NCBI GenBank assembly: GCA_024279045.1
Contig: JAJRRZ010000179.1
Coordinates: forward strand, 1 to 7,570
Reading direction: 5' to 3'
Length of the DNA stretch: 7,570 nt
Source of the DNA: Alphaproteobacteria bacterium
GTDB taxonomy: Bacteria; Pseudomonadota; Alphaproteobacteria; Rhizobiales; Aestuariivirgaceae
Part shown: positions 1-6,599 of the stretch, piece after piece
Numbering within the stretch: position 1 is the stretch's first letter
How the letters are laid out: each line of letters begins with the position of its first letter
Position numbers and translations under genes: made by a program
The notes under the pieces: generated by a model
Seen by the model: only the letters and a program-made list of their open reading frames with translations
Database searches by the model: none
What the model was told of the DNA's origin: nothing

Positions 1-258
1 CTGCATGTGGATGGAGCCGAACAGCTCGCCGCTGTCGCGCAGGATGCCACGCTTGGATCGCCGCGTCGCCAGCGTTACCGGCGACAGCGCCGGCCAGGGC
101 TTGCCCTCCGGGCTCACCTCGCGGCGGAAGCGGCGCTGCGTGTTGCGCAGCAGCACCTCGCCCATGATGCGATGCGCCGCCGCCCGGTCTTCCAGCGATA
201 CCCGCAGCCTGCCCAGCCGCACCTCAAGCTCCTCGCTGTTCCACTTGATCTTGAGCAT
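1..258 (-). CDS. Phage virion morphogenesis protein, Mu gpG-like (partial, C-terminal end cut by window edge)
   Basis: The first 86 residues are visible. They match the phage virion morphogenesis family (PF05069, which includes Mu gpG), whose members act in late capsid/tail assembly. The signature is a conserved F-x2-E-x2-P-x-G-x2-W-x2-L pattern (F44, E47, P50, G52, W55, L58) followed by ILRDSGELFGSI at residues 72-83. Three in-frame ATG starts exist (321, 285 and 258). I choose 258 because the protein then begins MLKIKW, as family members usually do, and because an AGG lies 7 bases upstream; the other two have no convincing ribosome binding site. The rest of the gene lies beyond the left edge. 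It follows the gp30-like gene after the only real gap in the operon, in the order seen in Mu. The family is secure; the exact start is less so. Confidence 0.85.
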   Translation of the reverse strand, partial: MLKIKWNSEELEVRLGRLRVSLEDRAAAHRIMGEVLLRNTQRRFRREVSPEGKPWPALSPVTLATRRSKRGILRDSGELFGSIHMQ

Positions 259-327
259 CGTGAAGCCTATACTGCCCACGCTCATGAACGTAGTCCGGTG
301 GGTTGGACCAGAGAAGCTCATGAGCAC

Positions 328-356
328 AGGGGCGGTGAACACCTACACCCGCCCCT
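328..356. other. GC-rich stem-loop in the gp30-gpG intergenic gap
   Basis: An inverted repeat pairs AGGGGCGG (328-335) with CCGCCCCT (349-356), extended by two more pairs past a one-base bulge, around a loop of about 8 bases. It overlaps the last codons of the gp30-like gene. Read on the minus strand (the sense of the operon) no T-run follows, so it is not a normal intrinsic terminator for the late transcript. Read on the plus strand it is followed by AATTCTTTTCCC, so it could weakly terminate antisense transcription. An RNA processing or 3'-end stabilising role is another inference. The hairpin is seen directly; its function is not known. Confidence 0.5.
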
Positions 357-1830
357 AATTCTTTTCCCTCCTGTAAAGCAATGCCCCCTGACGGCGTTCA
401 TTCAGCCCTTTTCTGCTTGGCTGGAATATCGTCTGACCCAGCCAGACGCGATAATTCCATTCATAGGCCGCGAACACACCAACTTCCGGGAAATACCGGA
501 GATAACGCCGGTCAATCACGCTCCTGCCACCCATCTGCTCCTGATCATCGAAAGCCCGCACGGCTGCCGGGTCGATGGACAACCATATCTCGTCCGGGTC
601 TAGAAGGGCAGCGGCCATGAAATGCATGTAGCGCCAGCGCTCACGCTTGAGCGCCTTCCAGTCGCCCCCCGCATCCCGAAAGAGATCTGCCGAGATGACA
701 ATCGGTGTGCCTGCTGCATCCGTGACCAGCACATCCCTGTTGATGTCGGCGTTCACATCCGGCCTGAGCTGGCGCAGCATCCGGTAGAATTCGGCCACAT
801 ACCTGCGATTTACGGCATCCCATTCCTCCCAGCGCTCCCATTCGGTGATGGGGCGCTCAGGATGCTCCTTCAACCACCGGTCATGCGCGCGCACCAGTGC
901 ACGGATGTCATCCAGCAGCTGTCTGTTCAGCTTGCCATCGGCGTCGCGCGCCAGGTCTCTGGCCTGGGCCGAGGGCTCTCTTGCCAGCTCTTGTAACGGC
1001 GGCAGGTCATCCGGCTTGCGCAGCAGGCCGGCGACGTTCCACACGTGGCGCTTCAATGGCGGATCGACCGGCGCTGGCACCAGCCCCAGCGCCCAGGTGC
1101 GGCCCGGGGCGTAGGCCCAGCCGAAATCCACTCCGTCCGGATAGTCCACCAGCTCGCCGGTGTGAGGATCCTTCACCTGGCGATACCTGATCTTCGGCGC
1201 GATGTCCGGCTGGCCCTTCTCCCGGCGCATCTCCGCCTCTGTCACCACCTCCACGCCGCACGAACAGCGCCAGCCATTGGGCGGATAATATGTCTCCCAC
1301 CACGGATCGGTGGCCGGCAGGATCAGGCCGTCCCAGCTCTCATGCTCCTTGCGCGGCTCGCTGGGCTCGCGGGTGAAGGCGTGCACGTAGCGCCAATACG
1401 GGAATGCCGCCAGCGTGTCCGGGTGTCGCATCTGCTTCCATCTGCCGGCGGCGCGCGCGGTGCGCAGGTTGGTCTCGTAGATCACCCGCGCGCGCCACTC
1501 GCGCCCGCCGCGGTAGCTCCAGCCGTGGCGGGCAACGATCTCGTCGAAGCGCTCCAGCCACCCCTCGAAGGACAGCTCGCCGCGCAGGCCCTCGATCATG
1601 GCCTGGTGGATGTCTTCCAGCAGCGCCTCCTTCATGGCGCCGGCCACCACGAAGGCGCGATCGTGCGCCTCGTGCATGATGTCCGTCCAGGCCTGCGTGG
1701 GGATGTCAATCTTTTGCCGGTGAAATTCGATGGCCTCGCGGAAGGGGCTGATCTCGTCAGCCGCGGCATCCGCATGGGCAATGGCCTCCCGGCTCAGGGC
1801 TTTTTTTTTGAGCCGTGGCGCTTGGCCCAT
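355..1830 (-). CDS. Minor head protein, MuF / Mu gp30 type, with C-terminal PBECR-like nuclease-fold domain
   Basis: This 491-residue protein is a minor capsid protein of the MuF family, which sits in the head near the portal and is needed for head morphogenesis. The MuF region spans about residues 30-245. It shows HGWSYRGG at 102-109, then RVIYETNLRTARAAGR at 115-130, WRYVH near 146-150, WDGLILPATDPWW near 166-178 and YPPNGWRCSC at 182-191. A charged, tryptophan-rich linker follows (about 260-360). Residues about 365-488 look like the phage barnase/EndoU/colicin/RelE-like (PBECR) domain found at the end of many Mu-like gp30 proteins: VISADLF, DPDEIWL at 411-417, RRYLR at 441-445, a YEW segment and a terminal GALLYRR. 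The ATG at 1830 lies inside the portal gene. A GAGGAG is 14 bases upstream, further than usual, so translation is probably coupled to the portal gene. The family call is firm; the nuclease activity is inferred. Confidence 0.9.
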   Translation of the reverse strand: MGQAPRLKKKALSREAIAHADAAADEISPFREAIEFHRQKIDIPTQAWTDIMHEAHDRAFVVAGAMKEALLEDIHQAMIEGLRGELSFEGWLERFDEIVARHGWSYRGGREWRARVIYETNLRTARAAGRWKQMRHPDTLAAFPYWRYVHAFTREPSEPRKEHESWDGLILPATDPWWETYYPPNGWRCSCGVEVVTEAEMRREKGQPDIAPKIRYRQVKDPHTGELVDYPDGVDFGWAYAPGRTWALGLVPAPVDPPLKRHVWNVAGLLRKPDDLPPLQELAREPSAQARDLARDADGKLNRQLLDDIRALVRAHDRWLKEHPERPITEWERWEEWDAVNRRYVAEFYRMLRQLRPDVNADINRDVLVTDAAGTPIVISADLFRDAGGDWKALKRERWRYMHFMAAALLDPDEIWLSIDPAAVRAFDDQEQMGGRSVIDRRYLRYFPEVGVFAAYEWNYRVWLGQTIFQPSRKGLNERRQGALLYRREKN

Positions 1831-3389
1831 GGATTGACGCCGGTCTCCTCGATGACCTCGGCGCGCCCCTGCAGCTCGGCCAGCGCCAGCGCATCGCCCA
1901 TGATGCGGCCCATGGGATCCACTTCCATGTTCTGCCAGGCCGACAGTGCCGCATTGGCCGCGCCCTGCCAGTCGCCCCCAGCGTCGGCATGGGCCTGCAG
2001 GCGCTGGCGCACTGCATCGGCCCAGCCATCCACCAGCGGGCCGGCCAGCTCGGCCAGTTGTTGCGTGAGATGATCCACCACCGGATCACGCGGCCCGTCA
2101 GCGGCGGCATGCTCCAGCGATCCGCTGACGCGCTGACCGGCGACATCTGGCGGAGGTGTCTGCGCAGCCGCCTCCACCTCCGCATCCATTACCTCGGCCA
2201 GCAGGGCCTCCTCGTCCTTCGGCTGCCAGCCCAGCGTCTTGAGCTGGCGCAGCGCCGCCAGCTGCTCCTGCCGGCGCTTGGCGCGGGCTGTCTCCACCTC
2301 CTCATCGGCCAGCGCATTTTTTGGCCGCGGCCACCAGATTGTAGGCGGCGTGGCATCCGGCCAGTTCAGTTCGACAATCCAGCGGATGAGCTGGTCATTG
2401 AGGGTGTTGGCGAGCTGATCGGCATCCTCGTCAGCGATGATCTCGCTCTCTTCCACATGGGTCTCGGCGGCGGCCTTGCTGCCGACATTGCCGACATTCG
2501 TGCCCAGAGTAGAGCCCAGCACCACCTCCGCCGTCTGCTCGTCCCAATATCTGCACCAGGCCTCGTAGCCGGCCTCGCCGGCCCGCTTGGCCTCCAGCAG
2601 GTCAAGCTCCGTGCCGATGGGCACCGCCAGCACGCCGCGCTGCACCAGGTCGCGCAGGCTCTGCATGAGCTTGCTCACTTCAGCATCCGGCAGGCCTTGC
2701 GGATAGCGCGCCACCGGCGTGGGCGAGGTGAATTTTTCCAGGAAATGCATCCAGAAGGCCACGCCCTCGCGCTTGAACAGCACGTGCCAATAGAGCGTGC
2801 TGCCCAGCCCCAAGCCATAGGGATTGCTGTCCTCTGCCTCGTAGCGGTGGACGATGAACTTGCGCGGCGGCAGCGCCTCTCCATGCAGCGGCTGCGCGGG
2901 CGTGAGCAGCCGGGGCTGCCAGTCGCGGTCGAACATGAAGCGCTCCGGCTTGCGCGAGAGGATGCGCCGCGGCGCAATCAGGCCATCATCGTTCACGCCC
3001 CAGATAACCTCGGCCACCGCGTAGCCGAACAGCTGCGCATCCAGCAGGCGGCGGCAGATGGCATCGAAGGGCAGGTCGGCCAGCATGCGGCGCACGGCCT
3101 CGGCAATTTCCACATCGCGCGCCTCCTCGCTGGCCGGCTCCACCGTCCACTCGCGGCGCAGCACCTTGGCCTTGCGCTTGCCCAACACTGTGCGCACCCG
3201 CGCATCGCGCAGCAGCTCGCGATAGGCCGAGAGCGCCACGCCACGCGCCTCCAGCGTGGGATCCATGACAGGCAGCGCATCGCCGGGGCTGTAGTGCGGG
3301 ATGGTAACATCGCGCGCCACGCCGGCCAGCACCCGCCCGCCATGGCGGGGCAGCCGTTGCTCTTTTTTCGCCACCTGCTGTCTGCTCAT
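1794..3389 (-). CDS. Portal protein, DUF935 / Mu gp29 type
   Basis: This 531-residue protein belongs to the DUF935 family (PF06074), the portal of Mu-like phages: a ring at one head vertex through which DNA is packaged and ejected. Family landmarks are FGYAVAEVIW at 121-130, SNPYGLGLGSTLYW at 188-201, WMHFLEKFTSPTPVARYP at 213-230, and RYWDEQTAEVVLGSTLGTNVG at 280-300 running into KAAAETHVE. The C-terminal part (about 400-531) has the usual helical tail with LALAELQGRAEV and ends in a basic KRHGSKKKP. The start is an ATG overlapping the terminase TGA (ATGA) with AGAGG 9 bases upstream. The stop lies 37 bases inside the next gene. The last lysines are coded by a run of nine A's that contains A AAA AAG in the reading frame, a possible frameshift site. 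Length is as expected for the family and nothing is broken. Confidence 0.93.
   Translation of the reverse strand: MSRQQVAKKEQRLPRHGGRVLAGVARDVTIPHYSPGDALPVMDPTLEARGVALSAYRELLRDARVRTVLGKRKAKVLRREWTVEPASEEARDVEIAEAVRRMLADLPFDAICRRLLDAQLFGYAVAEVIWGVNDDGLIAPRRILSRKPERFMFDRDWQPRLLTPAQPLHGEALPPRKFIVHRYEAEDSNPYGLGLGSTLYWHVLFKREGVAFWMHFLEKFTSPTPVARYPQGLPDAEVSKLMQSLRDLVQRGVLAVPIGTELDLLEAKRAGEAGYEAWCRYWDEQTAEVVLGSTLGTNVGNVGSKAAAETHVEESEIIADEDADQLANTLNDQLIRWIVELNWPDATPPTIWWPRPKNALADEEVETARAKRRQEQLAALRQLKTLGWQPKDEEALLAEVMDAEVEAAAQTPPPDVAGQRVSGSLEHAAADGPRDPVVDHLTQQLAELAGPLVDGWADAVRQRLQAHADAGGDWQGAANAALSAWQNMEVDPMGRIMGDALALAELQGRAEVIEETGVNPWAKRHGSKKKP
1800..1809 (-). other. A9 run with dnaX-type slippery heptamer in the portal/gp30 overlap
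   Basis: Nine consecutive A's on the coding strand (1809-1801) are followed by G. In the portal frame the codons read TCA AAA AAA AAG CCC TGA, so the heptamer A AAA AAG is in the correct phase for -1 slippage two codons before the stop. The gp30-like gene is in the -1 frame and already open. Slippage would join portal residue 530 to gp30 residue 11, giving a fusion of about 1011 residues. No upstream Shine-Dalgarno-like stimulator is seen, and the nearest clear hairpin (GGCTGA/TCAGCC, 1746-1762) is 37 bases downstream, too far for a classical stimulator. The motif is seen; use of it is speculation. Confidence 0.3.
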
Positions 3390-5023
3390 AGTCTGTAGCC
3401 TCTCAAGCTGTCATCTCCACCGGGCGGCAGCGGCAGGCCGCGCAGCCGCTGTGCCGTCAGCGCGCTGCGCTGATGTTGCAATGCGTGCGACCACAGCATC
3501 TCAAGGGCATCCGGGCCGTCGTCATGATCGGCATCCGGCCATTGCTGCAGCTGGTCGATGAGCGTGGTCTGGCTGGGGTGGATGCGGATCAGTCCCGCGG
3601 CGATGGGTGCCTGCAGCCGTTCGATGCGCAGCCGCTTGTCGGCATGCGGGGTGATGGGCAGGCACGGCATGGGCACGCCGGCCTTTGCCGCCTCGGCCAT
3701 CAGCAGCTCGCGCAGCAATTCCTGGAATTGCACGGCCTCCACGAACCATAGCTGGCAGCCATAGTCGCGCTGCAGGGCGATGGCATCGGCAATGATGGTG
3801 TCCGGCAGGCGGGTGCGGATGGAGGCCTCCACCACGTCCAGCACGCCGGTCTCCGGATCCAGCCCGCCTACGAGAATGGCCGAGGGATCGCCGCGCCCGC
3901 CGCGCTTGCCCAAGGACGGGTCAATAGCGCCGAAGAACACCCAGGCCGGGTTGCGCGCCACCCAGAACTGGATGTCGCGAAACGGGCTGCGCTCGCTGAT
4001 CGGATTGCCCTGGTATTCGGCCTCGAAGGCGGCATGGCTCTCCGCGCGCACCTTCATCAGCCATTCCAGCGGCTGCATGGCCGGCCAGTTGAGCACCGCA
4101 CCCGCCTCCATCTCCGCCCGGTGGCGGGTCAGGAAGGCATCGGCTGCCGCCTCGCCCTCGTTCAGCAGCGCCTCCTCCCAGCGCTCCCACAAATCCATGC
4201 GCTCGGGCCACTCGAGGATGGCGCGGAACCGCGCCACTTGCCATCCCGGGCGCTTGGCGAGACGCACCAACACAGCATCGTGATGCAGCACCGTGCCAGC
4301 CATGATCACGTCCATGCTGCCGTCCGGCGGCCCCAGCTTGAGCACCGCGCGGTCGATCCAGCGCTGCAGCTTGTCGCGCTGGTGCGGGCTCATCACCTGT
4401 TCGTCGTTCTCCACATCGTCGAGGATGACGAGGTCAGGGCGGAATGGCCCATGCCGGCGTCCGCGCACCTTCTTGCCGCTGCCCAGGCCTTCGATCTTGA
4501 TGTTGTTGGCCGTAACAATCACGCCCTCGCGCCACACCCGGCCCTGGCCGGCCAGCTCCGGGAAGTCATGGGCCAGCCGCGGGTTGACCTCCAGCTCCGC
4601 CTTGATGGCCTCTATGAGCGCCGCAGCCTGCTCGAAGGCATCGGAGATCAGCATCATGTAGTGCTTTGCGCCGCGGGCGGCGAGCCACAGCGGATAGATG
4701 AGAGAGACATGCGTGCTCTTGGCCGCGCCGCGCGGCGCGATCAGCAGAAAGCGCCAACCAGCTTCGTCGGCGGCCATTTTCGGCAGGGTCTCGAAGAGAT
4801 GCTCGTGCAGCCGGCTGGGCGGCGCGGTGAGGTAATGCGGAAAGTAGGTCTCGGCAAAGAAGCGGTAGCCGTCAGGGGCGAGCGCGCGCTGACGCCGCTT
4901 CTCGCACGCCGCCTCGTCTGCCGGAAAGGCCTCCACCTCCAGCTCGATGCGCCGGCGCAGCGCCTCGCCCAGCTCGGAGAGCTGGCGACGGAATTCAGAC
5001 GGTGTGAGGCTCTTGCCGATCAT
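3386..5023 (-). CDS. Terminase large subunit, Mu gp28 type
   Basis: This 545-residue protein is the DNA-packaging motor: its ATPase drives DNA into the prohead through the portal and its nuclease cuts the DNA. Mu gp28 is of nearly the same size. The ATPase part shows a Walker A-like APRGAAKST at 96-104, a Walker B LVILDDVEND at 198-207 with the catalytic acidic pair, and a coupling motif VIMAGTVLH at 239-247. The RNase H-like nuclease part shows GAIDPSLG at 365-372 (D368), FVEAV at 427-431 (E429) and an acidic cluster DHDDGPDALE at 499-508, which together supply the metal-binding acids. All key residues are present, so it should be active. The ATG overlaps the small-subunit stop (ATGA) and has a strong GGAGG 7 bases upstream. 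The stop overlaps the portal start in the same way. Confidence 0.95.
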   Translation of the reverse strand: MIGKSLTPSEFRRQLSELGEALRRRIELEVEAFPADEAACEKRRQRALAPDGYRFFAETYFPHYLTAPPSRLHEHLFETLPKMAADEAGWRFLLIAPRGAAKSTHVSLIYPLWLAARGAKHYMMLISDAFEQAAALIEAIKAELEVNPRLAHDFPELAGQGRVWREGVIVTANNIKIEGLGSGKKVRGRRHGPFRPDLVILDDVENDEQVMSPHQRDKLQRWIDRAVLKLGPPDGSMDVIMAGTVLHHDAVLVRLAKRPGWQVARFRAILEWPERMDLWERWEEALLNEGEAAADAFLTRHRAEMEAGAVLNWPAMQPLEWLMKVRAESHAAFEAEYQGNPISERSPFRDIQFWVARNPAWVFFGAIDPSLGKRGGRGDPSAILVGGLDPETGVLDVVEASIRTRLPDTIIADAIALQRDYGCQLWFVEAVQFQELLRELLMAEAAKAGVPMPCLPITPHADKRLRIERLQAPIAAGLIRIHPSQTTLIDQLQQWPDADHDDGPDALEMLWSHALQHQRSALTAQRLRGLPLPPGGDDSLRGYRL

Positions 5024-5517
5024 CCGTAGGCCTCCGCCAGCTGCTCGCCGAACGGCTCCAGGATGGCCAGGAACGTTTCGGCCTCGTCCGGATGATGCTC
5101 GCGAATGTATTCACCCAGCCGCCGCAACACATCGAGCGCCACGGACAGCTGCGAGATCTTCGGCGCCACGCGCCCTGCCGCCCCCACCATCTTGTTGAAA
5201 GCGTCAGAGAGCTGGGCCATCAGCTTCACGCGCTCATCAGGCGCGATGTCCTCGCGCTTGAGCATCTCCAGGGCAGCATGGAACTGCAGCACGAATTCTT
5301 CGACCACCGTGCTGACCACCGCCTCCAGCCCCTCGCCGGAGAGCATCACCGCCGCGCGCGCCGCGTCCCAGTCGTCGCCGGCCTGCTTCGCTGCGCGCTT
5401 CCAGCGTCGGATGGTGGCCGCCGGCACGCCCACTTTCAACGCCACCGCCGGAATGGTGAGGCGCTCGTATATGTAGGCCTTGCGCGCTTCGCGGCGCTTT
5501 TCTGCGCTGTGGGCCAT
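5020..5517 (-). CDS. Terminase small subunit candidate, DUF1804 / Mu gp27 type
   Basis: This 165-residue protein resembles the DUF1804 family (PF08822, Mu gp27), regarded as the small terminase subunit that recognises phage DNA and loads the large subunit. Residues 20-43 (LTIPAVALKVGVPAATIRRWKRAA) form a helix-turn-helix, preceded by a basic N-terminal stretch typical of the family (EKRREARKAYIYERL). The motif GDDWDAARAA at 47-56 is also characteristic. The remainder (about 65-165) is helical, fitting an oligomerisation region. The ATG directly follows the TGA of the upstream gene, and the G-rich GGGGTGGTGA before it can act as a ribosome binding site. Placement immediately before the large subunit supports the role. 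The family is well supported; the biochemical role is from Mu-like phages in general. Confidence 0.88.
   Translation of the reverse strand: MAHSAEKRREARKAYIYERLTIPAVALKVGVPAATIRRWKRAAKQAGDDWDAARAAVMLSGEGLEAVVSTVVEEFVLQFHAALEMLKREDIAPDERVKLMAQLSDAFNKMVGAAGRVAPKISQLSVALDVLRRLGEYIREHHPDEAETFLAILEPFGEQLAEAYG
5031..5035 (-). promoter_or_regulatory. Strong ribosome binding site of the large terminase gene
   Basis: GGAGG lies 7 bases before the ATG at 5023, inside the end of the small-subunit gene. It gives the large subunit independent initiation in addition to coupling through the ATGA overlap. Confidence 0.7.
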
Positions 5518-5727
5518 TCACCACCCCAGTTTTGCCTTCATGAACGCAATCCCCACCGAGATGACGCCACCGGCCACCAGCCCGTTGCGCACCGCCTTGT
5601 GCTCCACATCGCGCAGGCGGCTTTCGTGATCGTCCAGGCGCTTGATGATGCCGTCCAGCTTGTCGTCGACGCTGTCCAGCTTCGCGCCGATGCTGCCCAG
5701 CTCGCGGTGGATCTTCTCGTCAGTCAT
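5518..5727 (-). CDS. Small coiled-coil, single-TM protein, XhlA-like (lysis-associated)
   Basis: A 69-residue protein with an N-terminal heptad pattern over about residues 6-41 (I6, L10, I13, L17, L24, I28, L31, L38, V41), then one hydrophobic segment at about 49-63 (GLVAGGVISVGIAF) and a short tail ending in LGW. This is the architecture of XhlA/hemolysin-like phage proteins that assist holins at the membrane, but the sequence match is by layout rather than by a clear motif. The ATG overlaps the stop of the holin gene (ATGA), with AGGGA 8 bases upstream, and the stop abuts the small terminase start. An alternative role is a scaffold or spanin-like membrane tether. I am confident it is a real gene and less so of the function. 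Confidence 0.7.
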   Translation of the reverse strand: MTDEKIHRELGSIGAKLDSVDDKLDGIIKRLDDHESRLRDVEHKAVRNGLVAGGVISVGIAFMKAKLGW

Positions 5728-6164
5728 CGCTTACGTCCCTGCATGATGATGTGCGCGATCTTCTCCGCCGAGCGCCCGCCGATGTAGCCGCCAAGCGCCA
5801 GCATCACCGCCTGCATCACCCAGCCCAGCAGCGCATCGCCTACCCGCACTGGCGGCATGCCCAGCCAGTCCACGGCGATGGGGAGCACGAGCGCATAGAA
5901 GACCACCACCATCGCAAAGCTGATGGCCACCAGGGGACGCCATGTGCGGGTGAGCCAACTTTCCGAGCGCGTCTCGGCCACGATCACGTCGCGCGCCGCC
6001 TCCGCCTCACGGGCCAGCAGCTCGTAAGCCGAGCGTGCGATGCGGGCGCGCGCTTCCTGCTCGGAAATCTTCTTCTCCGCCGCCAGGCGCGCTGTCTGCA
6101 GGGCCACATCGGCGATCTTCTCCAGCACGCCGCCGCCCAGCAGTTTCATCAGCCAGCCGATCAT
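5724..6164 (-). CDS. Holin, 3TM family (GTA_holin_3TM type)
   Basis: This 146-residue protein resembles the 3TM holin family first described for gene transfer agent release (PF11351). Holins form inner-membrane lesions that let the endolysin reach the cell wall and set lysis timing. The N-terminus is amphipathic with a charged helical stretch (about 15-65). The family motif SWLTRTWRPL is at 69-78, leading into a hydrophobic segment (about 77-97), a second one at about 112-130 and the conserved GGYIGGRSAEK at 125-135. A basic tail (GRKR) ends the protein. The ATG overlaps the upstream gene's stop (ATGA), with GGAG 8 bases upstream. Position after the endolysin and before the terminase fits a lysis module. 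Confidence 0.85.
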   Translation of the reverse strand: MIGWLMKLLGGGVLEKIADVALQTARLAAEKKISEQEARARIARSAYELLAREAEAARDVIVAETRSESWLTRTWRPLVAISFAMVVVFYALVLPIAVDWLGMPPVRVGDALLGWVMQAVMLALGGYIGGRSAEKIAHIIMQGRKR

Positions 6165-6343
6165 GAATGCATCTCCAGGTGGTCCGCCATGTCGCGCAGC
6201 ATTTCCGCCGCGGTGCGTGCGCCGAAGCGCTCAGCCGCGTTGGCCGCCGCCTCTTCCAGGAAGATCACCGCGCGCCGGCCGAGGTGTTTCTCAACGGCGC
6301 GGCGCGCGGCAGCGTTCAGGCACCTGTCAGCCCGCCTGCTCAT
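6161..6343 (-). CDS. Hypothetical 60-residue helical protein in the lysis module
   Basis: I do not recognise this protein. It is 60 residues long, alanine- and arginine-rich, and predicted from composition to be mostly helical, with no hydrophobic segment long enough to cross a membrane. Its only cysteine is C8. The open frame extends upstream to an ATG at 6400, but I choose the ATG at 6343 because GGAGG lies 5 bases before it, while the 6400 start has no binding site and would overlap the previous gene by 74 bases. With the 6343 start it overlaps the upstream gene by 17 bases, and its stop forms an ATGA with the holin start. Tight packing and the strong binding site argue that it is translated. 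A holin regulator or a small cytosolic partner is possible but nothing in the sequence shows it. Confidence 0.65.
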   Translation of the reverse strand: MSRRADRCLNAAARRAVEKHLGRRAVIFLEEAAANAAERFGARTAAEMLRDMADHLEMHS

Positions 6344-6599
6344 GACCACCTCCATTGACGCCGGCAATCTCGTCCAGCCGCCGGAAGATGCGCTCGCCAT
6401 GCGCGCGCCCGCCGATGATGGCCAGCCCGATGAGCACCATCATTGCAGGGTCAGAGACGGCAAACAGCGCATCGAGCACCGGGCGCACGATGTCCGACAC
6501 GTAAGGGATGCGCACATCGGCCAGGCGCAGCAGGCCGGAAACGAATGCCGAAAGACCTGCCCACCACGTCCAGGATTTCGGGAGGATGTAGACGCTCAT
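6327..6599 (-). CDS. Small membrane protein of the lysis module (possible second holin)
   Basis: A 90-residue protein with two hydrophobic segments, about residues 10-26 (following LPKSW) and 51-64 (PAMMVLIGLAIIGG), separated by a partly amphipathic stretch, and a charged C-terminal tail (HGERIFRRLDEI, then a glycine-rich end). Small size, two TM segments and position next to the endolysin and 3TM holin suggest a holin, antiholin or holin accessory, but I see no family-defining motif. The ATG overlaps the nuclease stop (ATGA) and GGAG is 8 bases upstream. Its last codons carry the ribosome binding site of the following gene. Confidence 0.7.
   Translation of the reverse strand: MSVYILPKSWTWWAGLSAFVSGLLRLADVRIPYVSDIVRPVLDALFAVSDPAMMVLIGLAIIGGRAHGERIFRRLDEIAGVNGGGHEQAG
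6349..6353 (-). promoter_or_regulatory. Ribosome binding site that fixes the start of the 60-residue gene
   Basis: GGAGG is 5 bases before the ATG at 6343 and lies within the coding end of the upstream membrane protein gene. It is the reason to prefer 6343 over the longer open frame beginning at 6400. Confidence 0.7.

Noticed and set aside
259..354. Possible promoter for the gpG-like gene (TATAGG upstream of 258)
   Set aside because: No -35 element at a sensible distance could be found; a single TATAGG in 96 bases is expected by chance.
1045..2073. Plus-strand open frame of 342 codons across the gp30/portal junction
   Set aside because: It spans two well-supported minus-strand genes, with low-complexity H/R/L/A-rich composition and no family match; a shadow of GC-rich coding.
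1815..3398. Plus-strand open frame of 527 codons antisense to the portal gene
   Set aside because: It mirrors the portal gene almost exactly, has no recognisable domain, and long antisense frames are expected opposite GC-rich genes with third-position G/C. The minus strand has clear family motifs and binding sites.
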